NCBI GenBank assembly: GCA_946481105.1 | Contig: CAMLMM010000068.1 | Location: 1 to 11,295 of the forward strand | From: an uncultured Alphaproteobacteria bacterium | GTDB taxonomy: Bacteria; Pseudomonadota; Alphaproteobacteria; Micavibrionales; Micavibrionaceae | Direction: 5' to 3' | DNA: 11,295 nucleotides | Shown: positions 1 through 6,719 of the stretch, in pieces | How positions within the stretch are numbered: position 1 is the first letter of the stretch | Layout: the number at the start of each line of letters is the position of its first letter | Notes under the pieces: generated by a model | What the model saw: the letters and a program-made list of their open reading frames with translations, nothing else | Told to the model about the DNA's origin: nothing | Database searches by the model: none | Made by a program: the position numbers and the translations under genes

Positions 1-38
1 AGGATCATGGAAATGGCTTGTTTCTGCGGCGTGGTCAT
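1..38 (-). CDS. Start of an ORF open to the left edge, possibly sdhB (partial)
   Basis: Downstream of sdhA on the same strand an ATG at 38 opens a reading frame that begins MTTPQKQAISMI and runs off the window edge. The expected next gene in an sdhCDAB operon is sdhB, the iron-sulfur subunit of succinate dehydrogenase. Its position, 47 bases after the sdhA stop, would fit. Only about twelve residues are visible, with no cysteine motif, and the ribosome binding site (AAAG about three bases from the ATG) is poor. The sdhB identity is therefore inferred from gene order alone and the start codon is uncertain. Another small gene, or a start further left, is equally possible. Confidence 0.35.
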   Translation of the reverse strand, partial: MTTPQKQAISMI

Positions 39-85
39 CCGCTTTACGCGAAACCCGACTGGCCTGTACAGCTTGCCATGCCGAC

Positions 86-1870
86 TTAATACACCCGTTT
101 CTTCGGCGGAATCACTTCGACTTCGTCGGTCAGGGTTTTCATGATAACCGGGCGGTAATCGATTTTGGTTTTCCCGGCATCATCCACCCAGATGGCCGTA
201 TGTTTGTGCCAGTTCACATCATCACGCTCGGCAAAGTCTTCACGCGCATGGGCGCCACGGCTTTCCTTGCGGTTGACCGCCGAGTACAGCGTCGCAATCG
301 ACTGCACCAGCAAATTATCCAGTTCCAGCGTTTCCACCAAATCCGTGTTGAAGATCATCGAACGGTCACCGACTTTGACATCTTTCAAGCTGTCAAAGAC
401 CTGCGAGATTTTCTCGCAGCCTTCCTGCATGCTGTCACCGGTGCGGAACACGGCGGCGTGGTTCTGCATGGTTCGCTGCATGTTATTGCGAATCGCCGAG
501 GTCATTGTACTGCCGCTGGCGTTACGGAACTTGTCGAAACGCGCCAAGGCTTTATCAATGCTGGTATTCGACACTTTACGGTGCTTGGTACCCGGCTTGA
601 TGGTCGCCACGGCATGATGCGCAGCGGCGCGGCCAAACACGACGAGGTCGAGCAGCGAGTTGGAACCAAGGCGATTTGCGCCATGCACGGACACACAGGC
701 CGCTTCGCCTATGGCCATCAGACCGGGAACAACCACATTGGCATCCCCATTCTTCGTCGTGACAACTTCGGTACGCCAGTTGGTCGGAATACCACCCATA
801 TTATAATGCACGGTTGGCAGTACCGGAATCGGTTCTTTGGTGACATCCACGCCTGCAAAAATTCTGGCATTTTCAGCAATACCCGGCAGACGGGAATGAA
901 TGATATGCGGTTCCAGATGTTCCAGGTGCAGATGGATATGGTCCTTATGTTCGCCCACACCGCGACCTTCGCGAATTTCAATAGTCATTGAGCGCGATAC
1001 CACGTCGCGCGAGGCCAGATCCTTCGCCGATGGCGCATAACGCAGCATGAAACGCTCACCCTCAGAATTGGTCAGATATCCGCCTTCACCGCGCACGCCC
1101 TCGGTAATCAGGCAGCCGGCCCCGTAAATACCCGTCGGGTGGAACTGCACAAATTCCATGTCCTGCAGCGGCAGGCCTGCCCGCAACACCATCGCATTTC
1201 CATCCCCGGTACAGGTATGCGCGGAGGTACACGAGAAATACGCACGACCATACCCACCGGTCGCCAGCACTGTCTGATGCCCGCGGAAAGCGTGGATGGT
1301 GCCATCCAGTAGGTTCCAGGCGAGAACACCCGCGCAGGAACCGTCATCATCCATGATGAGGTCGAGCGCGATAAATTCGATAAAGAACTCGGTCTTGTAG
1401 CGCAGTGCCTGCGTATAGAGCGTATGCAGAATCGCATGGCCAGTCCGGTCGGCGGCGGCGCAGGTACGCTGTGCCGTGCCTTGCCCGTAATGCGTGGTCA
1501 TACCACCGAATGCACGTTGATAAATCTTGCCTTCTGCGGTACGCGAAAAGGGCACACCGAAATGCTCAAGTTCGATAATAGCGGGAATGGCTTCCTTGCA
1601 CATATACTCGATCGCATCCTGGTCGCCCAGCCAGTCCGAGCCCTTGATAGTGTCGTAGAAATGGAAGCGCCAGTCGTCCTCGCCCATATTACCAAGCGCC
1701 GCAGAAATGCCGCCCTGCGCCGCTACGGTATGCGACCTGGTCGGGAATACTTTGGACAGGCAGGCAACTTTCAAGCCATCCTTAGCCATGCCCATCGCCG
1801 CGCGAAGCCCGGCCCCGCCGCCGCCCACCACAACCACATCATATTCATGGGTGATAATATCGTATGCCAT
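86..1870 (-). CDS. sdhA: Succinate dehydrogenase flavoprotein subunit SdhA
   Basis: This is the catalytic subunit of respiratory complex II (TCA cycle). It oxidises succinate to fumarate at a covalently bound FAD on the cytoplasmic face of the inner membrane and passes electrons to SdhB. The 594 residues match the family length. Seen in the sequence: the N-terminal dinucleotide-binding motif VVVGGGGAG (about 13-21); the SHTVAAQGG motif with His47, the position of the covalent FAD histidine; the HPTG motif; Arg288 in the SRDVV segment, equivalent to the proposed proton-shuttle arginine (Arg286 in E. coli); His355 in HYNMGG; and Arg400 in [13 protein letters not shown], which contacts substrate. 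The C-terminal domain ends in ...KKRVY. The ATG is preceded by AAGGA seven bases upstream and lies 17 bases after sdhD, so it is co-transcribed with sdhCD. No defect was seen, and the identification is secure. Confidence 0.98.
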   Translation of the reverse strand: MAYDIITHEYDVVVVGGGGAGLRAAMGMAKDGLKVACLSKVFPTRSHTVAAQGGISAALGNMGEDDWRFHFYDTIKGSDWLGDQDAIEYMCKEAIPAIIELEHFGVPFSRTAEGKIYQRAFGGMTTHYGQGTAQRTCAAADRTGHAILHTLYTQALRYKTEFFIEFIALDLIMDDDGSCAGVLAWNLLDGTIHAFRGHQTVLATGGYGRAYFSCTSAHTCTGDGNAMVLRAGLPLQDMEFVQFHPTGIYGAGCLITEGVRGEGGYLTNSEGERFMLRYAPSAKDLASRDVVSRSMTIEIREGRGVGEHKDHIHLHLEHLEPHIIHSRLPGIAENARIFAGVDVTKEPIPVLPTVHYNMGGIPTNWRTEVVTTKNGDANVVVPGLMAIGEAACVSVHGANRLGSNSLLDLVVFGRAAAHHAVATIKPGTKHRKVSNTSIDKALARFDKFRNASGSTMTSAIRNNMQRTMQNHAAVFRTGDSMQEGCEKISQVFDSLKDVKVGDRSMIFNTDLVETLELDNLLVQSIATLYSAVNRKESRGAHAREDFAERDDVNWHKHTAIWVDDAGKTKIDYRPVIMKTLTDEVEVIPPKKRVY

Positions 1871-1887
1871 TTTAGTATCCTTTTATT

Positions 1888-2319
1888 TTATCCGGCAATG
1901 ACCGAGACTGTTAATGGCGACAGGCCAAGCTTCACAATTGCAAATAAAGATGCGACAGCCATTGCTACAAAGGTTAAACGCATGGCAACAAGTGCCGCCA
2001 TCTTGGAGGCCTCACAATGAATGTAATCTTCGATAACAATCTGTAGCCCCAGCGCGGCATGATAAAACACCGACAACAGGAATAAAATCATCAGAATTGC
2101 GTGCGACGGCGCACGGAAAAACATCGTGACCGCGTCATAACTTGGCCCCGCCGCCGCCAGCGTTACCACCGACCAGACAGCCCAGAGGGCGAGCGGAATA
2201 TTGGCAAGTGCCGTAATACGCTGGTGCAGCCAGTGATGCACGCCGCTATGCGCAGCCCCAAGACCGCGGGCACGGGCAAGGGGAGCTTTGAACGGAGTTG
2301 GTTCCCATTTCAATGACAT
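1888..2319 (-). CDS. sdhD: Succinate dehydrogenase membrane anchor SdhD
   Basis: This is the small hydrophobic anchor of complex II. With SdhC it holds heme b and forms the ubiquinone site. Of its 143 residues, the first 30 or so are hydrophilic and carry the alphaproteobacterial-type RARGLGAAHSGVHHWLHQR motif. Three hydrophobic helices follow (about 35-57, 73-96 and 107-130). His87 in YHAALGLQ is the likely heme b ligand. Asp98-Tyr99 in EDYIH correspond to the Asp-Tyr pair at the quinone site of E. coli SdhD. The ATG follows the sdhC stop by two bases and has AGGAG seven bases upstream, overlapping the end of sdhC, so translation is probably coupled. The role comes from family knowledge; the residues are read directly. 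Confidence 0.95.
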   Translation of the reverse strand: MSLKWEPTPFKAPLARARGLGAAHSGVHHWLHQRITALANIPLALWAVWSVVTLAAAGPSYDAVTMFFRAPSHAILMILFLLSVFYHAALGLQIVIEDYIHCEASKMAALVAMRLTFVAMAVASLFAIVKLGLSPLTVSVIAG

Positions 2320-2321
2320 GA

Positions 2322-2720
2322 CTAGACTCCTACCATTTTGACACTGGCCCAGATGGCGAGTGTCATGGTCAACGCGAAAACAATGATGATATAGCCGGCA
2401 ATGGTCGACTGGCGGACATTAATCAGATATCCCATGTCCATCAGCAAGTGGCGGATGCCCGACCCCAAATGATGGAATATGGCCCAGGTCCAACCCAGTA
2501 GCATCAATTGTCCGATGATGGACGTTGCAAAACTGTGAAAACATTTATACGCATCAGGACCCGAAGCAGCGGCCACCAGCATCCAGACAAGCATCAGCAT
2601 ACCCACGGCCAGCGCAACCCCCGTCGCGCGGTGCAATATGGACAACGCCATGGTCAGGGTCCATTTCCAGACCTGTAAATGCGGCGACAAGGGCCGCGAT
2701 GAAATTTTGGGTGATGTCAT
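2322..2720 (-). CDS. sdhC: Succinate dehydrogenase cytochrome b556 subunit SdhC
   Basis: This is the first gene of the sdh operon and encodes the larger membrane anchor of complex II. It has 132 residues with three transmembrane helices (about 25-50, 64-87 and 105-127). The N-terminal RPLSPHLQVWKW motif and SILHRATG are diagnostic. Ser27 and Arg31 fall at the same numbers as the quinone-binding residues of E. coli SdhC. In HHLGSGIRHLLMD, His84 aligns with the heme b ligand and His91 with the second conserved histidine. The ATG at 2720 has AAGGA eight bases upstream. The 97 bases upstream separate it from an unrelated same-strand gene, so the operon promoter most likely lies there. Confidence 0.96.
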   Translation of the reverse strand: MTSPKISSRPLSPHLQVWKWTLTMALSILHRATGVALAVGMLMLVWMLVAAASGPDAYKCFHSFATSIIGQLMLLGWTWAIFHHLGSGIRHLLMDMGYLINVRQSTIAGYIIIVFALTMTLAIWASVKMVGV

Positions 2721-2816
2721 CTGTTGATTCCTTCTGACGTGACTTCAGGCAGCATAAGCGGAAATGCCCGATTTGCCAACAGGCGAGCATACGGCTTTTT
2801 CTTAGATTATGACTAA

Positions 2817-2822
2817 ATTATA
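2817..2822 (-). promoter_or_regulatory. Candidate -10 element for the sdh operon
   Basis: A perfect TATAAT on the minus strand lies about 100 bases before the sdhC start and overlaps the TAA stop of the upstream gene. With a 17-base spacer the matching -35 hexamer would be TTCCCT, a weak match to TTGACA. The rest of the 97-base gap (2721-2817) is AT-rich at its upstream end and shows only short imperfect inverted repeats such as AAAT-N5-ATTT. No convincing terminator separates the two genes. The call is inference from the motif only. Confidence 0.3.
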
Positions 2823-3429
2823 ATTCGCGCAGTTTCTGCAGGGAACGGACGGGCTGTTGCCGGCTGACATTGACTGCTTGCCCTTCACGCGGCGGTTGTG
2901 GCCGTGCGGCACGATAATCGGCGACTGCCTTATCCCACCCCTGAAGACGTTTTCCACTTTCAGCGTTTATATCATAACCACATTTGAGCATATGTTCGCA
3001 CATGGCCATAACCACCTGATACGGATGCCCTGCAGCCTGAACATGCTTCGTCTCTACGATCGGGACATCCGATTGTCGCGCTGAGAATATACGACGCAGT
3101 GGATTTCGCTCCACAGAAGCTGTTTTGGGGTCTATTTGCAGGACCAGATCAGCAGATTTATCTGCATCGCGCTTCAAAATATAATCACAGCGATCATGGG
3201 CCGTAAGAGTCAGGACCGCTTCCAGCGGGGGGCAGGGCCATATTTCCTGCAGGTGGAATGGATTGTGAGGGGAGCGTAATCTGCGGGGTACACGTAAAGA
3301 TGCCAAGGCGTGAAAGAATTTTACTTCCGGTAAAAAGTTCGCAAATTCCTTTCTGATCTCCACGGCGTCATCAAATGACCGTGACGCCATGGATTTTTTG
3401 TGAGGAAATCGTGCATTGACATGCGGCAT
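2818..3429 (-). CDS. Hypothetical protein of unknown function, 203 aa
   Basis: I do not recognise this protein. Starting at the ATG at 3429 it has 203 residues (MPHVNARF...LQKLREL). It has no signal peptide and no membrane helix, so it is probably cytoplasmic. It is basic and rich in Arg, Pro and His, with a central segment (about 60-140) that looks foldable: a WPCPPLEAVLTL strand-like stretch, then CDYILKRDADKSADLVLQID, DVPIVETKHVQAAG and a predicted helix QVVMAMCEHMLKCGYDIN. The C-terminal 35 residues are Arg/Pro/Gln-rich and likely disordered. A longer frame can be read from a TTG at 3489. I prefer the ATG because the TTG extension is Asn/Lys-rich, reads like translated intergenic DNA and has no ribosome binding site. 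A weak AGGG lies 11 bases before the chosen ATG. The gene is transcribed divergently from the EF-hand gene and toward sdhC. Codon use resembles its neighbours. Confidence 0.65.
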   Translation of the reverse strand: MPHVNARFPHKKSMASRSFDDAVEIRKEFANFLPEVKFFHALASLRVPRRLRSPHNPFHLQEIWPCPPLEAVLTLTAHDRCDYILKRDADKSADLVLQIDPKTASVERNPLRRIFSARQSDVPIVETKHVQAAGHPYQVVMAMCEHMLKCGYDINAESGKRLQGWDKAVADYRAARPQPPREGQAVNVSRQQPVRSLQKLREL

Positions 3430-3620
3430 AATAATTAAACCCTGTAATAAATTCCGTGAATTTCTATTGTATTTCTTAGGAAAATTCAAATATTTTTATG
3501 TGAATCAAACATGTAGTAGATTTTGCTTATATAATGGAACGCCGGGGGTTTTATTCTCGCGGTGCGTTTATACCTTATACTTGCTACACTCGTTGACAAT
3601 GATAAGGAAGAGGACATCAA
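3430..3620. promoter_or_regulatory. AT-rich divergent intergenic region with promoters for both flanking genes
   Basis: These 191 bases lie between two divergently transcribed genes and form the longest non-coding stretch in the window. The first 110 bases are strikingly AT-rich. On the plus strand there is a perfect TATAAT at 3530-3535 without a recognisable -35 at 16-18 bases. It is immediately followed by GGAAC at 3536-3540, a -35-like motif of ECF sigma factors. The plus-strand gene has a good ribosome binding site, AGAGGA at 3609-3614, six bases before its ATG. No RNA gene or hairpin terminator was seen. Confidence 0.5.
3536..3560 (+). promoter_or_regulatory. Candidate ECF-type promoter (GGAAC -35 element)
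   Basis: GGAAC at 3536-3540 is the typical -35 core of ECF-sigma-dependent promoters in alphaproteobacteria. It is followed after about 15-17 bases by a TCTCGC segment (3555-3560) that could serve as the -10. Transcription would start roughly 50 bases before the EF-hand gene, whose operon encodes an ECF sigma factor, so autoregulation is plausible. The exact -10 consensus for this sigma is unknown, and a five-base match can arise by chance. Confidence 0.25.
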
Positions 3621-4100
3621 ATGACCCCGTATAACCGCATAGCATTAACCCTTGTTTCTGTACTGGCGATCAGTGCATCACCCGCTTTGGCCGAAGATAA
3701 CGGCCCAGGTGGTCCACCCCCGGCAGGCATGGATCAGCCCCCTGCACGGGAAGGTGACGGCCCCGGCGGCCCACCCTCTTCCCATGAAGAAAAATTCATG
3801 AAGAACGACACAAACCAGGATGGTTTCGTGAGTCGGGACGAAATGGAAGCCGCCCACAAAAAACGCATGGATGAAATGTTCAGCCAGGCCGATGGCGATA
3901 AGGACGGCAAATTATCCCGTGAGGAAATGCGCAAAGGCCGTGAAGCCATACGCGCCAAAATGCAGGAACGCATGAAAGACCGTAAAGGCAAAATGGGTGA
4001 TGGCGACGGAGCCGATTCAGGCGAAGGAAACCATCGCGGCGAGATGATGAAACGCTTCAAAGAGCGCCGTCAAAATCAATCCGATGGGCCTGCCCAGTAA
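3621..4100 (+). CDS. Secreted EF-hand calcium-binding protein
   Basis: This 159-residue protein starts with a Sec signal peptide: MTPYNR, a hydrophobic core at about 7-20, and probable cleavage after ALA (22-24). A Gly/Pro-rich linker carries GPGGPP twice (28-33 and 47-52). Two canonical EF-hand loops follow. Loop 1 is 63-74 (DTNQDGFVSRDE) with Asp63, Asn65, Asp67, Ser71 and Glu74. Loop 2 is 91-102 (DGDKDGKLSREE) with Asp91, Asp93, Asp95, Ser99 and Glu102. All coordinating positions are intact, so calcium binding is expected. The remainder (104-159) is a Lys/Arg/Met-rich helical segment with a Gly/Asp-rich break (127-136) that is not a canonical loop. The likely location is the periplasm. It is followed after 26 bases by an ECF sigma factor gene on the same strand, suggesting it is a sensor, partner or target of that regulator. 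The exact function is unknown. Confidence 0.88.
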   Translation: MTPYNRIALTLVSVLAISASPALAEDNGPGGPPPAGMDQPPAREGDGPGGPPSSHEEKFMKNDTNQDGFVSRDEMEAAHKKRMDEMFSQADGDKDGKLSREEMRKGREAIRAKMQERMKDRKGKMGDGDGADSGEGNHRGEMMKRFKERRQNQSDGPAQ

Positions 4101-4126
4101 TTTACCACCGCAGCAGGGGAAACTGC

Positions 4127-4699
4127 ATGGATAATGCAACACTGACCACGTACTTGTTACAGACAGCGAAAGGCGATCAACGCGCCTTTCGCGACCTGTC
4201 CGATGCTCTCGGGCAACGGATATTTGCATTGGCATATCGGTTTCTGTCCGGAGACCGGGCTATGGCCGAAGATATAACCCAGGATGTTCTTATCAAGCTT
4301 TGGCAACAGGCGCCACGCTGGGAACCGGGTGGATCAGTGCAGGGCTGGGTATCGCGCATCACCTATAACGCCTGCATGGACGTACATCGCGCGCGCAAAA
4401 ACAGGAATGATGAAATACCGGAGCAATATGCCGTACCGGAAACAACAACGGATAATTTACTGACGAAGGAATACCGAGCTTTGCTGTTAAAAGCGATTGA
4501 GAATTTACCAGAACGGCAGCAGGAAGCTATCCTGCTGACCTATTTCCACGAAAACAGCCGCCGCGATGTCGCGGCCAGTATGAAGACCACGGAAAAAGCC
4601 GTGGAGCATCTGGTGGCCCGCGGCCTGAAAGCACTTGAAAAACTTATCCCTGCTAACCTGAATGGAGGCAAAAATGTCTTCGCTGCACGATCCCTTTGA
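4127..4699 (+). CDS. ECF-family RNA polymerase sigma factor
   Basis: This is an alternative sigma factor of the extracytoplasmic-function type, directing RNA polymerase to a small regulon. It has 190 residues and only the two domains of this class. Sigma-2 spans about 10-90, with the GDQRAF motif at 16-21, the core-binding segment AEDITQDVLIKLW (47-59) and W-x-x-R-I-x-x-N in region 2.4 (74-81). Sigma-4 spans about 118-172, with LPERQQEAILLTYF and the helix-turn-helix around RRDVAASMKTTEKAVEHLVARGLKAL. The ATG has AGGGGA six bases upstream. The gene lies between an EF-hand gene and a small membrane-protein gene that overlaps its last 26 bases. That is the usual layout for a sigma factor with its cognate anti-sigma. 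I cannot assign it to a numbered ECF group by eye. Confidence 0.93.
   Translation: MDNATLTTYLLQTAKGDQRAFRDLSDALGQRIFALAYRFLSGDRAMAEDITQDVLIKLWQQAPRWEPGGSVQGWVSRITYNACMDVHRARKNRNDEIPEQYAVPETTTDNLLTKEYRALLLKAIENLPERQQEAILLTYFHENSRRDVAASMKTTEKAVEHLVARGLKALEKLIPANLNGGKNVFAARSL
4664..4668 (+). promoter_or_regulatory. Ribosome binding site that fixes the start of the small membrane protein
   Basis: GGAGG at 4664-4668 lies five bases before the ATG at 4674, inside the end of the sigma factor gene. It favours this ATG over the in-frame ATG at 4662, which has no such site in front of it. Confidence 0.75.
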
Positions 4700-5018
4700 T
4701 ATCATGGACAACAAGTCGAACGTAGTTCCCATCTTGCCGAAAGCCAAGCTTGATGCGATGGTCGCAAAAGCCATCAGCCATCCGCAACAGGCCCCCGCCC
4801 GTAAATGGGTATCTGCTCCGGCAACTCGCTGGATCGGCAGCGTCGCGATTGCCGCCTGCCTGTTGCTGCTGATTACGCCGAAGCAACCCCTGCAGCCCGC
4901 CCTGTCGACCGAACCGGTAATGGTCGGTCAGATTGAAGATGGCGATTATATGTATGCCGACGATGATGGCAGTGATTTTGACGATATGATCGTCCTGGCC
5001 ACGCTGGAAAACGAGTAA
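4674..5018 (+). CDS. Small single-pass membrane protein, putative anti-sigma factor
   Basis: This 114-residue protein has an N-terminal cytoplasmic part (1-52), one transmembrane helix (about 53-67, WIGSVAIAACLLLLI) and a short C-terminal part, probably periplasmic. That tail is very acidic between 88 and 104 (Glu88, Asp89, Asp91, Asp96-98, Asp101, Asp103, Asp104). It has no HxxxCxxC zinc anti-sigma motif, and I do not recognise the family. The start overlaps the sigma gene by 26 bases and has its own GGAGG, so the two are translationally coupled. Position, size and topology match membrane anti-sigma factors: the cytoplasmic part would bind the sigma factor and the acidic tail could sense a cation or the EF-hand protein. 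That role is inference. The TAA stop directly abuts the stop of the convergent mnmC gene. Confidence 0.78.
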   Translation: MSSLHDPFDIMDNKSNVVPILPKAKLDAMVAKAISHPQQAPARKWVSAPATRWIGSVAIAACLLLLITPKQPLQPALSTEPVMVGQIEDGDYMYADDDGSDFDDMIVLATLENE

Positions 5019-6719
5019 TTACTGCTGAAACCGTAATGGGGATAGTCTTGCAGTTACGCTGCGCGGCAGGATTTGTGAGTCGCCCCATATATCGGCTTCT
5101 AACAATCCTGCGCCCAATGTACCCGACAACAGGCCATGCGATCCATGTGCGGTTGATACATAGATATTATCCTGCAGATGCCCTATCACCGGAACCCGGT
5201 CACGCGCGGCGCAACGGAACGAAACACGCCCCCCTGTCACCTGCAAGTTGCCCGTTTCAAACGGAAGCTGGTCCGTCAATTTACCAAGGACATTGCGATG
5301 ATCTTCGTCACGCAAATTTGTCTCTGTCAACCAGTGCTGGAACGTTGATCCCACAACCATCTGCCCATCAACAGGTGGGGTGCAATACCCGCCATAACAA
5401 AGGTTGGATTTTAAATCCTGCAAGGCGGGAGGCGCTGTCATATAGGATAATTGCCCCCTGACCGCCTGCAACGGCAGGAACGCGGCCTGCGCGAAGCGCG
5501 TTATATCCGGGCCGCTGGCCAGCACAATCACATCATAGCCGGATAAGCGATTTAAATCTGTCATGTCCTCAATATGCACAACGGCTGATTGTGCCAGCGA
5601 CGTCGTGAGTCCGGCAGGTGATATCAATCCGGCATCCGGCAGGAACAGCGCCTCCTTATCGAGCTTAACGCCTGCCTTGTCGCTAGCATCGGCTACTGAC
5701 AGCCATTGCATATGATCGCCATGCCAGTTCCAGCTATTCAGCACGCCCTGCAGTCGCGAACGCTTCTCTTCATCCGTTACCATATGCAGGCTGCCGCATT
5801 TATGGTGTTTTTGCCGAAGTAACTGTGCAAAGGCCGAACCATAAAAATCGGATTCAAACCCCTGTCCCTTGGCAAAGCGCGGATTAAACAGTCCGTATTT
5901 ATTGCCAGACGCACCAGAGGCCAGACCCGTCTTCTCAAATAAATGAACCTCAGCCCCGCGCTGCGCAAAACGATGGGAGCAGCTGGCCCCGGCAATCCCA
6001 CCACCGATAATCGCGATACGTTGAGGAAATGGCTTCAGGGCAGCGGCAATTTTACCTTGCCCCTGAAATACCCCGACACTCATATCGCGTTTGCGGCCAA
6101 ACCCCCGATCTTTAGTTACTGCAAACCCAGCCGCTTCAAGTCCGCGGCGAACAAATCCTGCTGCCGTGAATGTCGCAAACCTTGCGCCCTGCGTACTCAG
6201 ACGCCCCATATGCCGGAACAGATTATCCGACCACATATCCGGATTTTTGGCGGGCGCATGGCCATCGAGAAACCAGCAATCAATCGGTGTATCAAGTTCC
6301 GCAATTGCCCGGTTCATATCATCGAACATCAATGTCAATGTAACGCGGTCAGAGAGTTGCAGCGTATGCCAGCCCCCGACGCGCAACGGATATTCAGCCA
6401 CCAGTTTTTCCAGACGACCGCCGAATTCACCGGCCCAATGCGCCAGATATGTCTGTATTTCTGCAGCAGACAGGGGAAATTTTTCAAAGGAATAGTAGTG
6501 AAGTTTTTGGTGGGGCTGTGCCGTGGCTTCAAATAACGTCCAAGCGCAAAGAAAATTCAGCCCGGTACCAAACCCGGTTTCACAAATTGTAAACCTGTCG
6601 CGACCTTGCCAGCCCTGCGGTAGATTATTCTTTTCAAGAAAGACGTAACGGCTTTCAGCCAGCCCGTCTTCCACCGCGAAATAGATATCGTCGAAATGTT
6701 CCGAATAGGGAAGTTCCAC
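5019..6719 (-). CDS. mnmC: Bifunctional tRNA 5-methylaminomethyl-2-thiouridine biosynthesis protein MnmC
   Basis: MnmC completes the mnm5(s2)U modification of wobble uridine 34 in tRNAs. Its FAD domain converts cmnm5U to nm5U, and its SAM-dependent methyltransferase domain methylates that to mnm5U. The protein has 566 residues. The methyltransferase part (1 to about 225) shows HFDDIYF (8-14), YVFL, the SAM motif ETGFGTGLNF (47-56) and LDGHAPAKNP (151-160). The oxidoreductase part (about 234-560) shows the FAD motif IIGGGIAGA (237-245), CAARDRVPVIG (503-513) and STAHGSHGLLS (522-532). It starts with a GTG that shares its G with the TAG stop of pyk. The in-frame stop at 6747-6749 leaves no room for a much longer N-terminus. 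It is about 100 residues shorter than E. coli MnmC and begins right at the first conserved motif, yet both active-site regions are present. Confidence 0.93.
   Translation of the reverse strand: MELPYSEHFDDIYFAVEDGLAESRYVFLEKNNLPQGWQGRDRFTICETGFGTGLNFLCAWTLFEATAQPHQKLHYYSFEKFPLSAAEIQTYLAHWAGEFGGRLEKLVAEYPLRVGGWHTLQLSDRVTLTLMFDDMNRAIAELDTPIDCWFLDGHAPAKNPDMWSDNLFRHMGRLSTQGARFATFTAAGFVRRGLEAAGFAVTKDRGFGRKRDMSVGVFQGQGKIAAALKPFPQRIAIIGGGIAGASCSHRFAQRGAEVHLFEKTGLASGASGNKYGLFNPRFAKGQGFESDFYGSAFAQLLRQKHHKCGSLHMVTDEEKRSRLQGVLNSWNWHGDHMQWLSVADASDKAGVKLDKEALFLPDAGLISPAGLTTSLAQSAVVHIEDMTDLNRLSGYDVIVLASGPDITRFAQAAFLPLQAVRGQLSYMTAPPALQDLKSNLCYGGYCTPPVDGQMVVGSTFQHWLTETNLRDEDHRNVLGKLTDQLPFETGNLQVTGGRVSFRCAARDRVPVIGHLQDNIYVSTAHGSHGLLSGTLGAGLLEADIWGDSQILPRSVTARLSPLRFQQ

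Noticed and set aside
44..79. Eleven-codon ORF (ATG at 79) between sdhA and the left-edge ORF
   Set aside because: It is too short, with no conserved features and no clear ribosome binding site; there is nothing to suggest a leader peptide.
200..991. Long plus-strand open frame opposite sdhA
   Set aside because: It lies entirely antisense to the strongly conserved sdhA, has no family features, and is explained by sdhA codon bias.
1424..2020. Plus-strand open frame spanning the sdhA-sdhD junction
   Set aside because: It covers the opposite strand of two secure genes and has no motif or ribosome binding site.
3593..3598. Perfect TTGACA upstream of the EF-hand gene
   Set aside because: It is only 22 bases before the ATG, and a -10 at 17 bases would fall on the start codon with no match to TATAAT.
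3990..4030. Third EF-hand loop in the EF-hand protein
   Set aside because: The Gly/Asp-rich segment at residues 127-136 lacks the D-x-D-x-D-G spacing and the glutamate at position 12.
4662..4673. ATG at 4662 as the start of the small membrane protein
   Set aside because: The strong GGAGG overlaps that ATG itself and is correctly spaced only for the ATG at 4674.
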